From Rhizobium leguminosarum (GTDB taxonomy: Bacteria > Pseudomonadota > Alphaproteobacteria > Rhizobiales > Rhizobiaceae): 64,000 bases of DNA. Below, one piece after another: positions 8,860 to 18,508 of the stretch. Made by a program: the position numbers and the translations under genes. Where the stretch lies: contig NZ_LWBS01000327.1 in assembly GCF_001652265.1 (NCBI RefSeq), positions 186,001 to 250,000 on the forward strand, read 5' to 3'. Under the pieces are notes generated by a model, which was given only the letters and a program-made list of their open reading frames with translations, searched no databases and had not been told where the DNA came from. How positions within the stretch are numbered: position 1 is the stretch's first letter; the number at the start of each line of letters is the position of its first letter.

Positions 8860-10143
8860 ATGAAAACCTATCTCTCAGGAGCCCTCGCACTCGCGCTGGC
8901 TACCGTTTCTTTCGCATGGGCCGGCGCGGCCATGGCGGAAACCAAGACAATCACCTTTCTGTTCACCGACGACGACCAGGCTTACGTCGAGCGGATGGAA
9001 GCGCTCAGCAAAGAATTCGAGACGGCGCATCCCGACGTCAAGGTCAATTTCGTCTCGTCGGGCTATGATGCGGTCGCCAAGCAGCTGCCGGTACAGCTTG
9101 CCGTCGGCGAAGGCCCTGACATCGCCAAGATCACCGACTGGCAGCTTGCGCCTTATTACCTCGACATGCGTCCTTACATGAAGGACCCGGACGGTTTCGC
9201 CAAGCTGCACGGCGACAGCCTGAACACGCTTCGCTTCCCCGGCGTCAACGATCCGCAGTCGATCAACGGCTATATCGCCTCGCAAACCTTCAACCTGCCC
9301 TTCGTCAACAAGACGCTCTTCGAACAGGCCGGCGAACCGCTTCCGAAGCCCACCGCCACGTTGAAAGACATCGTCGAAGCCTCGGCGCGCGTCGCCAAGG
9401 CGACCGGCGCTCAGATCCCCTTCACGATGGACCGCTCGGGCCATCGCTTCTCCGGCGCGGCATTCTCCTACGGCTCGAACTACGTCAAGGACGGCAAGTT
9501 CTTCTTCCCCGACGATGCCGCCAAGCGTTATGTCACCGATCTCTACGGCTGGACGAAGGACGGCTCCTTCCCCAAGGAAATGTGGGGGGCGGCCGGCGGA
9601 ACCCAGTACAAGAATATGGGCGACGAGTTCGTCAACGGGAACGTCGTGACCTATCTCGCCGGCAACTGGATGGTCAATCCGTTCCAGAAGAAGATCGGCG
9701 ACGCCTTCGACTGGACGGCGATCAGCGCGCCGTGCGGCGATGCCGGCTGCTATGCGATGCCGGGCGGCACTGCGATCGTCGGCTTCAAGCGCACCAAGTC
9801 TCCGGAGGCCGTGGCCGCGTTCATCGAGTTCCTCGGCTCTGAAAAAGTCCAGCGTGAAATCGCTGAAAATTACGTCATCCTGACGGGCGCCGACATCAAG
9901 GACCCGCAATACAAGCTCGAGAGCAAGAATGCCAAGGAAGCCATGGCCGTCTTCCTCGGAAGCCGCAACAGCGTGCCGCAGGCAGCCCGGGACCTGGAAC
10001 GTCTCAAGGGATCCTCCGCCATCTATCAGCTCATCGTCCAGAGGATGAGCCAGCTGATCGTCGGCGAGCTTTCCCTCGACGAGACCTTCAAGGCAATGAA
10101 TGCCGACGTCGACAAGGTCAACGAGGCGCTCGCCGCCAAGTAA
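8860..10143 (+). CDS. Sugar ABC transporter solute-binding protein (pectin locus)
   Basis: Periplasmic family 1 solute-binding protein, 427 aa, which captures the oligosaccharide and delivers it to the permeases at 535-2578. Residues 1-27 are a clear signal peptide ending in AMA. The start at 8860 was preferred over the in-frame ATG at 8854 because GGAGG (8849-8853) abuts the earlier ATG with no spacing but is six bases from the later one. It is transcribed away from the rest of its transport system, across the operator-bearing region 8670-8859, and is followed by a strong terminator, so it is probably the most highly expressed component. Confidence 0.92.
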   Translation: MKTYLSGALALALATVSFAWAGAAMAETKTITFLFTDDDQAYVERMEALSKEFETAHPDVKVNFVSSGYDAVAKQLPVQLAVGEGPDIAKITDWQLAPYYLDMRPYMKDPDGFAKLHGDSLNTLRFPGVNDPQSINGYIASQTFNLPFVNKTLFEQAGEPLPKPTATLKDIVEASARVAKATGAQIPFTMDRSGHRFSGAAFSYGSNYVKDGKFFFPDDAAKRYVTDLYGWTKDGSFPKEMWGAAGGTQYKNMGDEFVNGNVVTYLAGNWMVNPFQKKIGDAFDWTAISAPCGDAGCYAMPGGTAIVGFKRTKSPEAVAAFIEFLGSEKVQREIAENYVILTGADIKDPQYKLESKNAKEAMAVFLGSRNSVPQAARDLERLKGSSAIYQLIVQRMSQLIVGELSLDETFKAMNADVDKVNEALAAK

Positions 10144-10181
10144 CCGGTCACGCGTTGTCCCGCATAATGCGCGCATGCAGC

Positions 10182-10218
10182 AGCCACGGCCTCGCAACAG
10201 GGCCGTGGCTTTTTCTTT
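10182..10218 (+). terminator. Intrinsic terminator after the binding-protein gene
   Basis: AGCCACGGCC (10182-10191) and GGCCGTGGCT (10201-10210) form a 10-bp GC-rich stem with a 9-base loop, followed at once by a T-rich run. Classic rho-independent terminator, 39 bases after the stop. Confidence 0.9.
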
Positions 10219-10286
10219 CCCCACGAACACTTCGACCAGTTTCGAATTGTCGATGGCCATAGCTACGCTACGTTTCCACTGCATCA

Positions 10287-10383
10287 TTCCTTAAACCGAG
10301 ATCGGTTTAAGGAACAAAATTATGCAGCAATTCAAAGTGTTACAGCATCCATTGCGCATCTGAAATGACGCGCGGCGCTGTAA
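10287..10383. repeat. Rhizobial-type intergenic palindromic element
   Basis: TTCCTTAAACCGA (10287-10299) and its exact inverse (10302-10314) form a 13-bp palindrome with a 2-base centre. A conserved-looking link and a second inverted repeat, TTACAGC (10340-10346) / GCTGTAA (10377-10383), follow. From memory this two-part arrangement recurs between genes in Rhizobium genomes; a genome search would settle it. It ends just upstream of the MFS gene and may contribute to its promoter or leader. Confidence 0.6.
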
Positions 10384-10398
10384 TGGAAAGGCAGCGTC

Positions 10399-11760
10399 AT
10401 GAATTCAATCGAACAAAGCACCCGGGCTTATTCGCAACTGAAGCCGGCCGCTCTCACCATTCTTTGCCTTGGCGTGATCGTAGCGCAGGTCGATACATCG
10501 GTCGTCAATCTGGCCGTTCAGCCGATAGGGCTCGATCTCAAGGCCTCCGTCACTGAACTGCAATGGGTCGTTGACGCCTACAATCTCGTCTACGCAGCCC
10601 TTCTCATCAGCGGCGGCTTGTTCGCCGATCTCTACGGCCGACGTCTGATATTCATCATCGGCTGCAGTGTCTTTGTCTTGGCGAGCCTTGGCTGCGCATT
10701 CGCCTCGACCATTGCGATCCTCATCGCGGCGAGAGCCTTGACCGGCTTCGGCTCCGCCCTCCTCCTGCCCGCTTCGCTTTCGCTGATCCGGGTCACCTAC
10801 CGGGATGAGAAGGTCCGTGCCCGGGCACTCGGAATCTGGGCCGGCTGCAATGGAGTGTCGCTGGCGATCGGTCCGAGCCTTGGCGGCTTCCTCATCCGTG
10901 ATTTCGGCTGGCGATCCGTCTTCTTCGTCGTCATCCCCATCGCGATGATCGCGGCGGCGGCGGCACGGTTTTTCGTTCCGGAAAGCGCGGATCGGCAAGG
11001 CCGGTCCTTCGACATGCAGGGTCAATTGCTAGGGATAGCATCCCTGACCCTGCTTACTCTCACCGCGATCGAATCATCGCATCTGCCGCCTTTATGGACG
11101 GCGCTGCTGGCAATCGCCGGCGCGCTGCTTCTGCTGCTCTTCATTATCGTCGAGAAGCGCCTGGAGCAGACGGCTCTGGTTCCCATCCCGATGTTTTCGG
11201 GCAGGCAATTCCGTGGCGCGATGTCCGGAACGGCGGCAATGACCTTTGGCATGTATGGCACGCTCTTTCTCTTTCCGCTCGCCTCCCTCGGCCTTCGGCG
11301 CCTGGCCTCGGTGGAGGTCGGATTATCGCTGCTGCCGATGGCCCTCAGCTTCATCGCAATCTCATCCTTCTCTGGCTCGATCTCGGAGCAGCTGGGGAAG
11401 AAACGCACCATATCGGCGGGACTGGCGCTGATGGGTTGGGGCAACCTCCTGCTCGGCTCATCCTTTCTGGCCAACTGGTTCATCGCCGAAGAGATCGGAC
11501 TGTTGCTGACCGGGGTCGGGATGGGCATAGCGACGGGGCCTCTGACGGCAGTCGCGGTTTCGACCGTGACCGCCGATCGCGCCGGCACGGCGAGCGCCCT
11601 GATCAATGTTGCCCGCATGGTCGGGGCGACGATAGGCGTCGCCTTACTCGGGGCGGTCTTCGCCTTTTTGGGGGAAGCAGAAACGGCCTTCATCGTCGCG
11701 ATGTCGGTCGGCGGCAGCGCACAAATGCTTGGGAGCTTCATAGCCTGGCGCTTGCTCTGA
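10399..11760 (+). CDS. MFS transporter, DHA2 (14-TM drug:H+ antiporter) type
   Basis: Inner-membrane secondary transporter of 453 aa. It begins with the DHA-type motif region (VIVAQVDTSVVNLAVQPIG...LQWVVDAYNL), followed by motif A GLFADLYGRR near residues 75-84 and motif C-like glycine-rich helices, with about 12-14 hydrophobic segments in all. DHA2 members export drugs, dyes or metabolites with proton antiport; the substrate here is unknown. The ATG is preceded by a GGAAAGG-type ribosome site. It stands alone between the palindromic element and the DUF3422 gene, with no adjacent regulator. Confidence 0.88.
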   Translation: MNSIEQSTRAYSQLKPAALTILCLGVIVAQVDTSVVNLAVQPIGLDLKASVTELQWVVDAYNLVYAALLISGGLFADLYGRRLIFIIGCSVFVLASLGCAFASTIAILIAARALTGFGSALLLPASLSLIRVTYRDEKVRARALGIWAGCNGVSLAIGPSLGGFLIRDFGWRSVFFVVIPIAMIAAAAARFFVPESADRQGRSFDMQGQLLGIASLTLLTLTAIESSHLPPLWTALLAIAGALLLLLFIIVEKRLEQTALVPIPMFSGRQFRGAMSGTAAMTFGMYGTLFLFPLASLGLRRLASVEVGLSLLPMALSFIAISSFSGSISEQLGKKRTISAGLALMGWGNLLLGSSFLANWFIAEEIGLLLTGVGMGIATGPLTAVAVSTVTADRAGTASALINVARMVGATIGVALLGAVFAFLGEAETAFIVAMSVGGSAQMLGSFIAWRLL

Positions 11761-11954
11761 ACGAACGGTCGGGTGCGACGGCATGTGGGGCCTCCACACC
11801 CGATGGCGAAGGCATGGTGACACGCGGTTCGGGAGAGGCTATAGGCGTTGTCGGCCGTCGCCGGCTCGCAGGCGCCATGGTCAATTCACACATGCCGGCA
11901 ACCCGGTTACATCAAGCGATCCAGCGACTGTCTACCGTATAGAGGTGCATTTCC

Positions 11955-13217
11955 ATGCCGATGGGCTCCGAGCATCCGCTGCGAAGGGAACTTCACAACG
12001 AGCTCCACGCGAGGCCGTCGCTTTACTTCGATGGCGACACGGATGTGTGGCACGTCGCTATCGTCGGAGAAAATGCCCCTCCCCAGATACCAAATTCCCT
12101 GCCGGGACTGGAGGATGTCTCCACGACCAGCGAAGGCAACCACGGCATCGGCCGCATCGGCGACGGCCGGCTGAAGTGGGAGGCGCATACCGAGTTCCTG
12201 ACCCTGACCTTCGTCGTTCCGGCATCGGCCGAACCCGGCAGCAACCCGCCGGAAGCCTTTCAGGCGTGCTGCCGCCAGATCGACGGGAAGGTCATCGCAG
12301 CCGTCCGGGTGCTGGTGCGCGATGAGAAGGACGGGCAGCGTCCGGAAAAACCGAAGCTCGATTATGTCGCCTCACAGGTCGGCGGCGGCGATGCGGAAGT
12401 GCATTCGAACTTCCGCCTGACCGACAGCGGCTTTGTGGAATTCCTGTTTTTCAACCGCAACCTCAATGCCTATCGCACCGGCCGCATGGTCAGGCGTTTC
12501 CTGGAGATCGAGACATACCGGATGATGGCGCTGCTTGCGTTGCCGATGGCGCGCGAGACGGTGTCGAAGCTTTCCGTCTTCGACCGGCGCCTCGACCTGC
12601 TGATCGCGCATATGCAGAGTGCGATCAAGGTCGACAAGGCACTGCTTTCCGAGGTCACCAAGCTCTCGTCGGATGTGCTCAACTTCTCAGCTCTCGCCCG
12701 CCACCGCTTCGGCGCGACGAAAGCCTATGCCGAGATCGTGGCGAGCAGAGTGTCGGAGCTTCGCGAGGAACGCGTCGAGCAGCGCCAGAGGGTCGGCACA
12801 TTTATCGATCGGCGCTTTCAACCGGCCGTCCGCTCGGTCGAAGCCGCCGAACGCCGCCTCGATGAACTGGCCGAACGCGTAAGCCTGGCCGGAGACCTCC
12901 TTAGAACCACCGTGCAGGTTCAGCTCGAAGATCAGAACGCATCGCTGCTGACGTCGATGGAAGAACGGGCGCGAATCCAGGTGCATATCCAGCAGGCGGT
13001 CGAAGGCTTCTCCGTCATCGCCATCACCTATTACACTGTCGGCCTCGCGAAGATCTGCCTGGAAAGCATTTCCGAACTGGGCGTCGACCCGCACATGGTG
13101 AAGCTCGCCGTTCTCGGCGCCATCCCGCTCGTGCTCTTCGCCGTCTGGACAGCGGTTCGTCACGTTCGCAAGAGCATTGCCAGCGCATCGCATGGTCCGG
13201 CATCCGGGAGCCATTGA
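11955..13217 (+). CDS. DUF3422 family membrane-anchored protein
   Basis: 420 aa. The N-terminus has the family hallmark HPLRRELHNELHARPS (residues 7-22). The middle is a long helical, Arg/Glu-rich region (about 200-330) likely to form coiled coils. Two hydrophobic segments near the C-terminus (around 345-365 and 382-400) probably anchor it in the inner membrane. Proteins of this family are common in alpha- and betaproteobacteria and have no established function. It stands alone, convergent with the chemoreceptor gene, with a terminator between. Confidence 0.88.
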   Translation: MPMGSEHPLRRELHNELHARPSLYFDGDTDVWHVAIVGENAPPQIPNSLPGLEDVSTTSEGNHGIGRIGDGRLKWEAHTEFLTLTFVVPASAEPGSNPPEAFQACCRQIDGKVIAAVRVLVRDEKDGQRPEKPKLDYVASQVGGGDAEVHSNFRLTDSGFVEFLFFNRNLNAYRTGRMVRRFLEIETYRMMALLALPMARETVSKLSVFDRRLDLLIAHMQSAIKVDKALLSEVTKLSSDVLNFSALARHRFGATKAYAEIVASRVSELREERVEQRQRVGTFIDRRFQPAVRSVEAAERRLDELAERVSLAGDLLRTTVQVQLEDQNASLLTSMEERARIQVHIQQAVEGFSVIAITYYTVGLAKICLESISELGVDPHMVKLAVLGAIPLVLFAVWTAVRHVRKSIASASHGPASGSH

Positions 13218-13237
13218 CACCACACCAGACACGCGCT

Positions 13238-13266
13238 CGCCGCCGCCCGTTCGGGCGGCGGCGTTT
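13238..13266. terminator. Intrinsic terminator between convergent genes
   Basis: CGCCGCCGCCC (13238-13248) and GGGCGGCGGCG (13253-13263) form an 11-bp perfect stem with a GTTC loop, followed by TTT. It ends the DUF3422 transcript and, lying 19 bases past the chemoreceptor stop on the other strand, could work in both directions. Confidence 0.85.
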
Positions 13267-13284
13267 GCTCATATCGACAGAACG

Positions 13285-15429
13285 TCAGGATGCCAACGCG
13301 TAGTGCCGATGCTCCGATGCCCGGCCGCTGCTTGTCCTGAAGCGCCGCAGCAACTCGGCAAGGCTTTCGGTTTCATGCGTCAGGCTCTGGGCCGCGGCCG
13401 TGGTCTCTTCGACCATCGCGGCGTTCTGCTGCGTTACCTTATCCATCTGGTCGCCGGCAGCCGAGACCTCGCGCAGGCTTGTCGCCTGTTCGCGGGCGGC
13501 AACGGCGATCTCGGCCACGGTCGCATTCATGGCGGTGACCTGCTCGACGATCTGTTCGAGTGAAAGGCCGGATTCACCCACCAGCTGGACGCCGGTCTTG
13601 ACCTGCGCCGAGGAGGTGGAGATCAGCTGCTTGATCTCCCTTGCCGCGTTGGCGGAGCGCTGGGCGAGCTCGCGGACTTCCTGGGCGACGACGGCAAAGC
13701 CCTTGCCTGCCTCGCCGGCGCGCGCCGCTTCCACGCCGGCATTCAGCGCCAGCAGGTTGGTCTGGAAGGCGATCTCGTCGATGACGCTGATGATGTTGCC
13801 GATCTTGGACGATGAGTTTTGAATTTCCGTCATCGCATCGATGGCACGGGCAACGATCTCGCCGCCCTTTTCGGCATTGGTGCGGGCGGTCGCCACGACT
13901 CCCTGGGCGCGGCTTGCGCCCTCAGCCGTTCCATTGACGCCGCGGGTCACCTCACCCAGCGCCGCGACGGTCTCCTCCAGCGAGGCTGCCTGCTGCTCGG
14001 TGCGGCGGGCGAGATCGTTGGAGGCGGTGGAGATTTCCGCAAGGCCGGACCGGATGGTGGTGACCGCGCGAATGACGGAGTCGACCGCCTCTTCGAGGCT
14101 CGCGACCGAATTGTTGAAATGATCCCGGATCCTGACATAGCGATGGTCGACTTCGCCGACGCGGACCGCGAGATCGCCCTTCGACAGCGCGTCCAGACCC
14201 ACTGAAATCTGGCGGAAGGCATGTTCCATCACCTGCGCGTCGCTGAGCCGTTCGGCCTCCTGGCGCAGCCGCTCTTCTTCGGCCGCCAGGCGGGCGCGTT
14301 CGGCATTGGCTTCCGCGATCAGCTTGGCGCGCCCCGTTTCCTGGAAAACCTTCAGCGAACGCGCCATGGCCCCCAGTTCGTGGCGGTGCTCGACGCCCGT
14401 TATCACAATTCTTTCCTCACCGCGGGCAAGCTGCTCCATGGACTGGGCCATGTTGCGCACCGCCGAGGAAATCAGTCGGCCGACGAAATAGGAAAGCACG
14501 AGGCCGATGACAATCAAGAGACCGCTGATGAGCAGCGTCGTGCTGGTCGCGGAGGCAACTGTTGCGTCGACCGAACCGTCGAGGTTCTTCTGCGCACCGG
14601 TAACGGTTGCCTGCAGATCCTTGAAGCCGCCTGAGATTTTCGGCGCGAGCACACCGAGCTGCGTCTGGCGGATGTTGCCCGAGGCCTGCAGCACCTCCTT
14701 CATGTCGCCGAGACGGGCGGTGTAATTCTGCATCAGTTGGCCGGCGCCCATCAGGCGCTTCTTTTGCAGCTCGTTCTTTGCGGCCTTGGCGGCGGCTTCG
14801 TTGAGCGTGAGCGCTTCGGCAAGTGCCGCCTGCGCCGTGTCGTAGGCCGCAAAATCGTTGGAATGCACGAAGCGTTCGGAGAAATAGAGGCTGCGGTTCA
14901 AGGCCTCCAAAGTCGCCGCCGTCATCTGCAGCAGGGCCACGTCGTTCTGGCGCCAGGCGCTGCGCACGACGTCGTTGAGCGCGATGCTGGTCCAGGGGCC
15001 GAATTCGGTGACCTTAGAGATCAAGGCGTCACGCCTGGCCTGAAGGGCAACGATCTCTTCGAAAGCCTTACCGTAGGCGGCAATGTCCTGGCGGATCGCC
15101 GCAAGGCCCGACTGCAGGTCCTTGTTGCCGGCAAAACGCGGATCGTCGGCGTCGAAGGCCTTCACGCCGGCGCTGAAGCGATCGACGACATCTTGCGTCG
15201 GGGTAGAGCGGAAGGCTTCCGCCGACATCTGAATCTCGTGCAGCTGGTCGCTGTAGTCCGAGATGGCGAGACTTTGGCCGGCCGTGGCGCGATAGGACGA
15301 GAAGATCGAGGCGAGCCCGTTCATGCCGGAGATCGCGCTGACCGTGAGCAGGCTCATCAACAGGATCAGCGGCACGAAGCCGGAGGTGATCTGCGCGCGA
15401 ATGCCGAATTTATTCCAGAAATGCAACAT
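13285..15429 (-). CDS. Methyl-accepting chemotaxis protein
   Basis: Transmembrane chemoreceptor of 714 aa. Order of parts: a short cytoplasmic start, TM1 (about 14-36), a long helical periplasmic sensor of about 270 residues, TM2 ([24 protein letters not shown], near 305-328), a HAMP domain, a HAMP-like linker, then the MCP signalling domain with its conserved tip ([21 protein letters not shown]). The sensor length matches helical bimodular (HBM-like) domains. ATG at 15429 is placed at good distance from AGAGGA; the ATG one codon earlier is an alternative. It is 16 bases downstream of a periplasmic sugar-binding protein gene, suggesting it senses the loaded binding protein. Confidence 0.93.
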   Translation of the reverse strand: MLHFWNKFGIRAQITSGFVPLILLMSLLTVSAISGMNGLASIFSSYRATAGQSLAISDYSDQLHEIQMSAEAFRSTPTQDVVDRFSAGVKAFDADDPRFAGNKDLQSGLAAIRQDIAAYGKAFEEIVALQARRDALISKVTEFGPWTSIALNDVVRSAWRQNDVALLQMTAATLEALNRSLYFSERFVHSNDFAAYDTAQAALAEALTLNEAAAKAAKNELQKKRLMGAGQLMQNYTARLGDMKEVLQASGNIRQTQLGVLAPKISGGFKDLQATVTGAQKNLDGSVDATVASATSTTLLISGLLIVIGLVLSYFVGRLISSAVRNMAQSMEQLARGEERIVITGVEHRHELGAMARSLKVFQETGRAKLIAEANAERARLAAEEERLRQEAERLSDAQVMEHAFRQISVGLDALSKGDLAVRVGEVDHRYVRIRDHFNNSVASLEEAVDSVIRAVTTIRSGLAEISTASNDLARRTEQQAASLEETVAALGEVTRGVNGTAEGASRAQGVVATARTNAEKGGEIVARAIDAMTEIQNSSSKIGNIISVIDEIAFQTNLLALNAGVEAARAGEAGKGFAVVAQEVRELAQRSANAAREIKQLISTSSAQVKTGVQLVGESGLSLEQIVEQVTAMNATVAEIAVAAREQATSLREVSAAGDQMDKVTQQNAAMVEETTAAAQSLTHETESLAELLRRFRTSSGRASEHRHYALAS

Positions 15430-15445
15430 CATAATCCTCTTATGC

Positions 15446-16375
15446 TCACTGGCTCTTCGGCAGATAGGTGGCAATGTTCTCAGGCGTGACGAGTTCGAAG
15501 GGAACGTTGTTTTCGCGCGGCACCTTCTCTTTGCGGATCAACTTCGTGGCGGCGTCGACAGCGGCAGCACCCTGTCCGGCGGCGCTCTGGAGAATGGTCA
15601 CGTCGAGATCGCCGGCCACCATCGCCGCGAGCGCGTCGTCGGTCGCGTCGACACCGGCGACGACGACGTCCTTCATCGGGATATTGTTCTTCTTCATGGC
15701 GCGGATCGCGCCGAGCGCCATCTCGTCATTATTGGCGATGACCGCATCGAACTTGACGCCGGCCGACAGCCATTCCTGCATCTGCTGGTCGGCATAATCG
15801 CTCGACCAATAGGCCGCCTGCCGCTCGACGATCTGAAGGCCCTTGCAATCCGGGGTGGCGATGACGTCTGATATATCCTGGGTGCGGGCACGGGCGGCGG
15901 CGTGGAATGGTTCGCCCATCAGCACGACGACGCGGCCTTTGCCTTTAAGGAGCGCGCAGACCTGCTTGGTCTCCAGGGTTCCGGATTCCTTCTCGTTGGA
16001 GGCGACCACCACCTGATTGTCGGGCAGGTCCAGCAGGTTGGAAGGAACGTTGTTGATGTACACCAGCGGAATGCCGGCATCTGCCGCCATCTTGGTCATT
16101 TGCGGCCCGAGGTCGCCATCGGAGACGGCAAGAATGATCGCGTCGACCTTGTCGGCAATGAGCTTCTGCACCTGCTGCTTCTGGAGCTCCTTGTCGCCAT
16201 TGGCATTCTCGGTGACGAGCTTGAGGCCTGATATCGTCTGCCCATGCGAGACGACGCCGTTCAGAAGCGCCGTCCTGAATTTGTCGAGACCGGACATCGA
16301 AACCCCGATCGTCTGGGCATGGGCAGCAGAGATCGATATCGCCAAGGCGATGGATGCAAGCGTGGCGGTTTTCAT
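15446..16375 (-). CDS. Periplasmic sugar-binding protein, ribose/RbsB type
   Basis: Type I periplasmic binding protein (Peripla_BP_4 family), 309 aa, with a signal peptide of about 20 residues ending in AHA. The sequence keeps the two-lobed fold pattern, e.g. [18 protein letters not shown] and [16 protein letters not shown] near the hinge. Such proteins normally feed CUT2 importers, but no permease or ATPase of that type is adjacent; the next gene is the chemoreceptor. A dedicated role as chemotaxis ligand carrier is inferred. The ligand is unknown, probably a monosaccharide. Confidence 0.9.
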   Translation of the reverse strand: MKTATLASIALAISISAAHAQTIGVSMSGLDKFRTALLNGVVSHGQTISGLKLVTENANGDKELQKQQVQKLIADKVDAIILAVSDGDLGPQMTKMAADAGIPLVYINNVPSNLLDLPDNQVVVASNEKESGTLETKQVCALLKGKGRVVVLMGEPFHAAARARTQDISDVIATPDCKGLQIVERQAAYWSSDYADQQMQEWLSAGVKFDAVIANNDEMALGAIRAMKKNNIPMKDVVVAGVDATDDALAAMVAGDLDVTILQSAAGQGAAAVDAATKLIRKEKVPRENNVPFELVTPENIATYLPKSQ

Positions 16376-16576
16376 GAATTCCCCTGCACAATTCGGATAT
16401 GAATGCGTTATTTCAAATTTTGGTTAAATTTTACTTTTTCTTCCGGAACCAAAGGTTAAGCGCGAGGATATGATCTTGCGGCGGCAGGAGCGCCTTCTTC
16501 GATGGCGATCGACCGGACTTGAAGGGCATCACACCAAACTTGATGCAATGCGCTCAAATCTTTGTTCTTATGAAGA

Positions 16577-17461
16577 TTAGCGTCCACCGAAGCCGGAGCT
16601 GACGGTGATACCCTTGTAGATCACCCTCTGCAGCACGATGGCCAGGACGACACCCGGAAGCATGGAGATCGTCGCACCGGCCATGATGTAGTTCCATGCG
16701 GTGCCCTGCTGTGTCTGGAACAGGGTGAGGCCGAGCGGCAGGGTGGCTTTTTCGACGCCGCTAGTGGCGATCAGCGGCCAGAGAAAGCTCTTCCACTGTG
16801 CAATGAAGGTGAACAGCGACAAGAGGCCGATGGCTGGCATGGCAAGCGGAACGATGACCGCGACCAGGATGCGCAGGCGTGAAGCCCCGTCCATCATCGC
16901 CGCCTCGTCGAGATCCTTGGGAATGCCGAGGATGAACTGCCGCAGCAGAAAGGTGCCGAAGGAGCTGAAGGCGACCGGCAGGATCATGCCGTGATAGGTG
17001 TTGATCCAGCCGAGCTTGCTGACGATGAGGAAGAGCGGGATGACAAGCATCACCTGCGGGATCATCAGCGTGCTGAGATAGGTAAGCAGCAGCCCCTCCC
17101 GGCCGGGAAACTTCAGCCGGGCGAAGGCGTAGGCGGAAAGGCAGGATACCGCAATCACGATCGCCGTCACACCGCAGGCGACCACGAAGGAATTCAACAG
17201 GAAGGTTCCGAACGGCAGGGAAACCAAGGCTTCGACGAATGTTCCCCAATGATACTCCTCGGGGAAGATGCGGACTGGCACGGCCATCACCTCGGCATTG
17301 GAGCGCACCGCGTTCGACACCATCCAAAAGAAGGGGAAGAGGAAAAGCAGCGCGATCAGCGAAAGCGCCGTGTAGCTGACGAAGGTGCCGACGCGCCGCA
17401 ATATGCGGTGACGATGCTGAGACACGGAATGCGGATGCCGTGAGGTCGGATCAATCGTCAT
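16577..17461 (-). CDS. Sugar ABC transporter permease, MalG type (fucosidase locus)
   Basis: CUT1 inner-membrane permease, 294 aa, with about six membrane helices and the EAA loop DLDEAAMMDGASRLRILVAV. It overlaps the upstream MalF-type permease gene by 11 bases, so translation is coupled. It belongs with the permease at 17451 and the binding protein at 18509. No ATPase gene follows: the next gene downstream is the unrelated RbsB-like protein, 200 bases away behind its own leader. Confidence 0.92.
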   Translation of the reverse strand: MTIDPTSRHPHSVSQHRHRILRRVGTFVSYTALSLIALLFLFPFFWMVSNAVRSNAEVMAVPVRIFPEEYHWGTFVEALVSLPFGTFLLNSFVVACGVTAIVIAVSCLSAYAFARLKFPGREGLLLTYLSTLMIPQVMLVIPLFLIVSKLGWINTYHGMILPVAFSSFGTFLLRQFILGIPKDLDEAAMMDGASRLRILVAVIVPLAMPAIGLLSLFTFIAQWKSFLWPLIATSGVEKATLPLGLTLFQTQQGTAWNYIMAGATISMLPGVVLAIVLQRVIYKGITVSSGFGGR

Positions 17462-18377
17462 AATGCACCCATTTGCGCTGCATGTGGAATTGCAGGATGG
17501 TGAGCGCCATGATCATGACGAACATCACCCAGGCGAGACCCGAGGCATAGCCCATCTGGAAGTTGGTGAAGCCCTTCTGGTAGATGGCAAAACCGAGCGT
17601 CGCCGTTGCCGATCCCGGGCCGCCGCGCGTCATCGCGAATATCTCGTCGAAGACCTGCAGCGAGGTAATCGCCGTCATCACGGTGCCAAAGAAGATGGTC
17701 GGCGAGATGAGCGGCAGGCGGATGCGCCAGAAGCGCTGCCAGGCATTGGCGCCGTCGATCGTCGCTGCCTCGAGATAGTGCTTCGGCACCAGGTCGAGAG
17801 CGGCGTTGAACATCACGACGTTGTAGCCGACATTCGCCCACAGCGTGACGAGCACGACCGCCTGCATGGCAAAGGTCGAGCTCAGCAGGAAATTCGGCAG
17901 GCCGAGGCCGAGCGCGCGGATGATGGTGTCGGCCAGCCCGTCCGGCGTGAAGATCAGCAGCCAGACCACCGACGCCGCGATGGTCGGCGTGAAGGTCGGC
18001 AGGAAGAAGATCACCCGGAAGATCGCCTTGCCGCGCTTCAGGCTCGATATCCAGACCGCCAGCGTCAGCGAGACGATGATATTCAGCGCCAGATACTCGA
18101 CGGCGAAGAACAGCGTGTTGCGGAGTACGGTGTAGAAGGCCGGATCAACAGTAAAGAGCCTGATATAATTCTGAAAGCCGACGAAGGATGGCGTCGAGAT
18201 CAGCTGCCAATTGGTAAAGCTGAGCGCCAGGGATGCCAGGATCGGCAGGGCCATGAAGACCATGAAGCCGAGAAAGCTCGGCAACAGGAACAGCATGGCT
18301 GTCTGGGTCTCCGGCTTCAGGAAGCGCCGTGGCTGAGCGGGCTGCAAGGGAACTTCGGCAACAGCGCTTTGCGACAT
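17451..18377 (-). CDS. Sugar ABC transporter permease, MalF type (fucosidase locus)
   Basis: CUT1 permease of 308 aa with six predicted helices after a short cytoplasmic N-terminus and an EAA loop (HYLEAATIDGANAWQRFWRI). The start at MSQSAVAE was chosen because GGAGGA lies at proper distance before it. A longer frame to 18446 would run through a palindromic repeat element (18420-18466) and has no good ribosome site. Cotranscribed with the binding protein upstream, but separated from it by that repeat and a GC-rich hairpin. Confidence 0.9.
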   Translation of the reverse strand: MSQSAVAEVPLQPAQPRRFLKPETQTAMLFLLPSFLGFMVFMALPILASLALSFTNWQLISTPSFVGFQNYIRLFTVDPAFYTVLRNTLFFAVEYLALNIIVSLTLAVWISSLKRGKAIFRVIFFLPTFTPTIAASVVWLLIFTPDGLADTIIRALGLGLPNFLLSSTFAMQAVVLVTLWANVGYNVVMFNAALDLVPKHYLEAATIDGANAWQRFWRIRLPLISPTIFFGTVMTAITSLQVFDEIFAMTRGGPGSATATLGFAIYQKGFTNFQMGYASGLAWVMFVMIMALTILQFHMQRKWVHYDD

Positions 18378-18419
18378 GTCTTCCTCCATGCGCGGCAGGT
18401 CCTGCCTCAGCGAGAGCTG

Positions 18420-18466
18420 GCGCATGACCCGAAAATCGGAATCCATTTTCCGAAAGCATCATGCGC
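18420..18466. repeat. REP-like palindromic element inside the importer operon
   Basis: GCGCATGA (18420-18427) and TCATGCGC (18459-18466) are inverted copies, and the interior (CCGAAAATCGG...TTTTCCG) can pair further. From memory this resembles a small palindromic repeat scattered in Rhizobium genomes. It lies between the binding-protein and permease genes of one operon. Confidence 0.6.
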
Positions 18467-18482
18467 AGATTTCAAAAGCGAC

Positions 18483-18504
18483 GGCGCGTCCTGTCGGACG
18501 CGCC
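18483..18504 (-). terminator. GC-rich hairpin downstream of the binding-protein gene
   Basis: GGCGCGTCC (18483-18491) and GGACGCGCC (18496-18504) form a perfect 9-bp stem with a 4-base loop, starting five bases past the binding-protein stop on the minus strand. A short, weak T-stretch follows. It probably acts as a partial terminator or 3' stabiliser rather than a full stop, because the permeases depend on read-through. Confidence 0.6.
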
Positions 18505-18508
18505 GGCT

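Noticed and set aside
8875..10287. Long minus-strand open frame (470 codons) opposite the pectin-locus binding protein
   Set aside because: It mirrors the codon pattern of the plus-strand gene, which has a signal peptide, ribosome site and clear family. High GC produces such antisense frames. The translation has no domain character.
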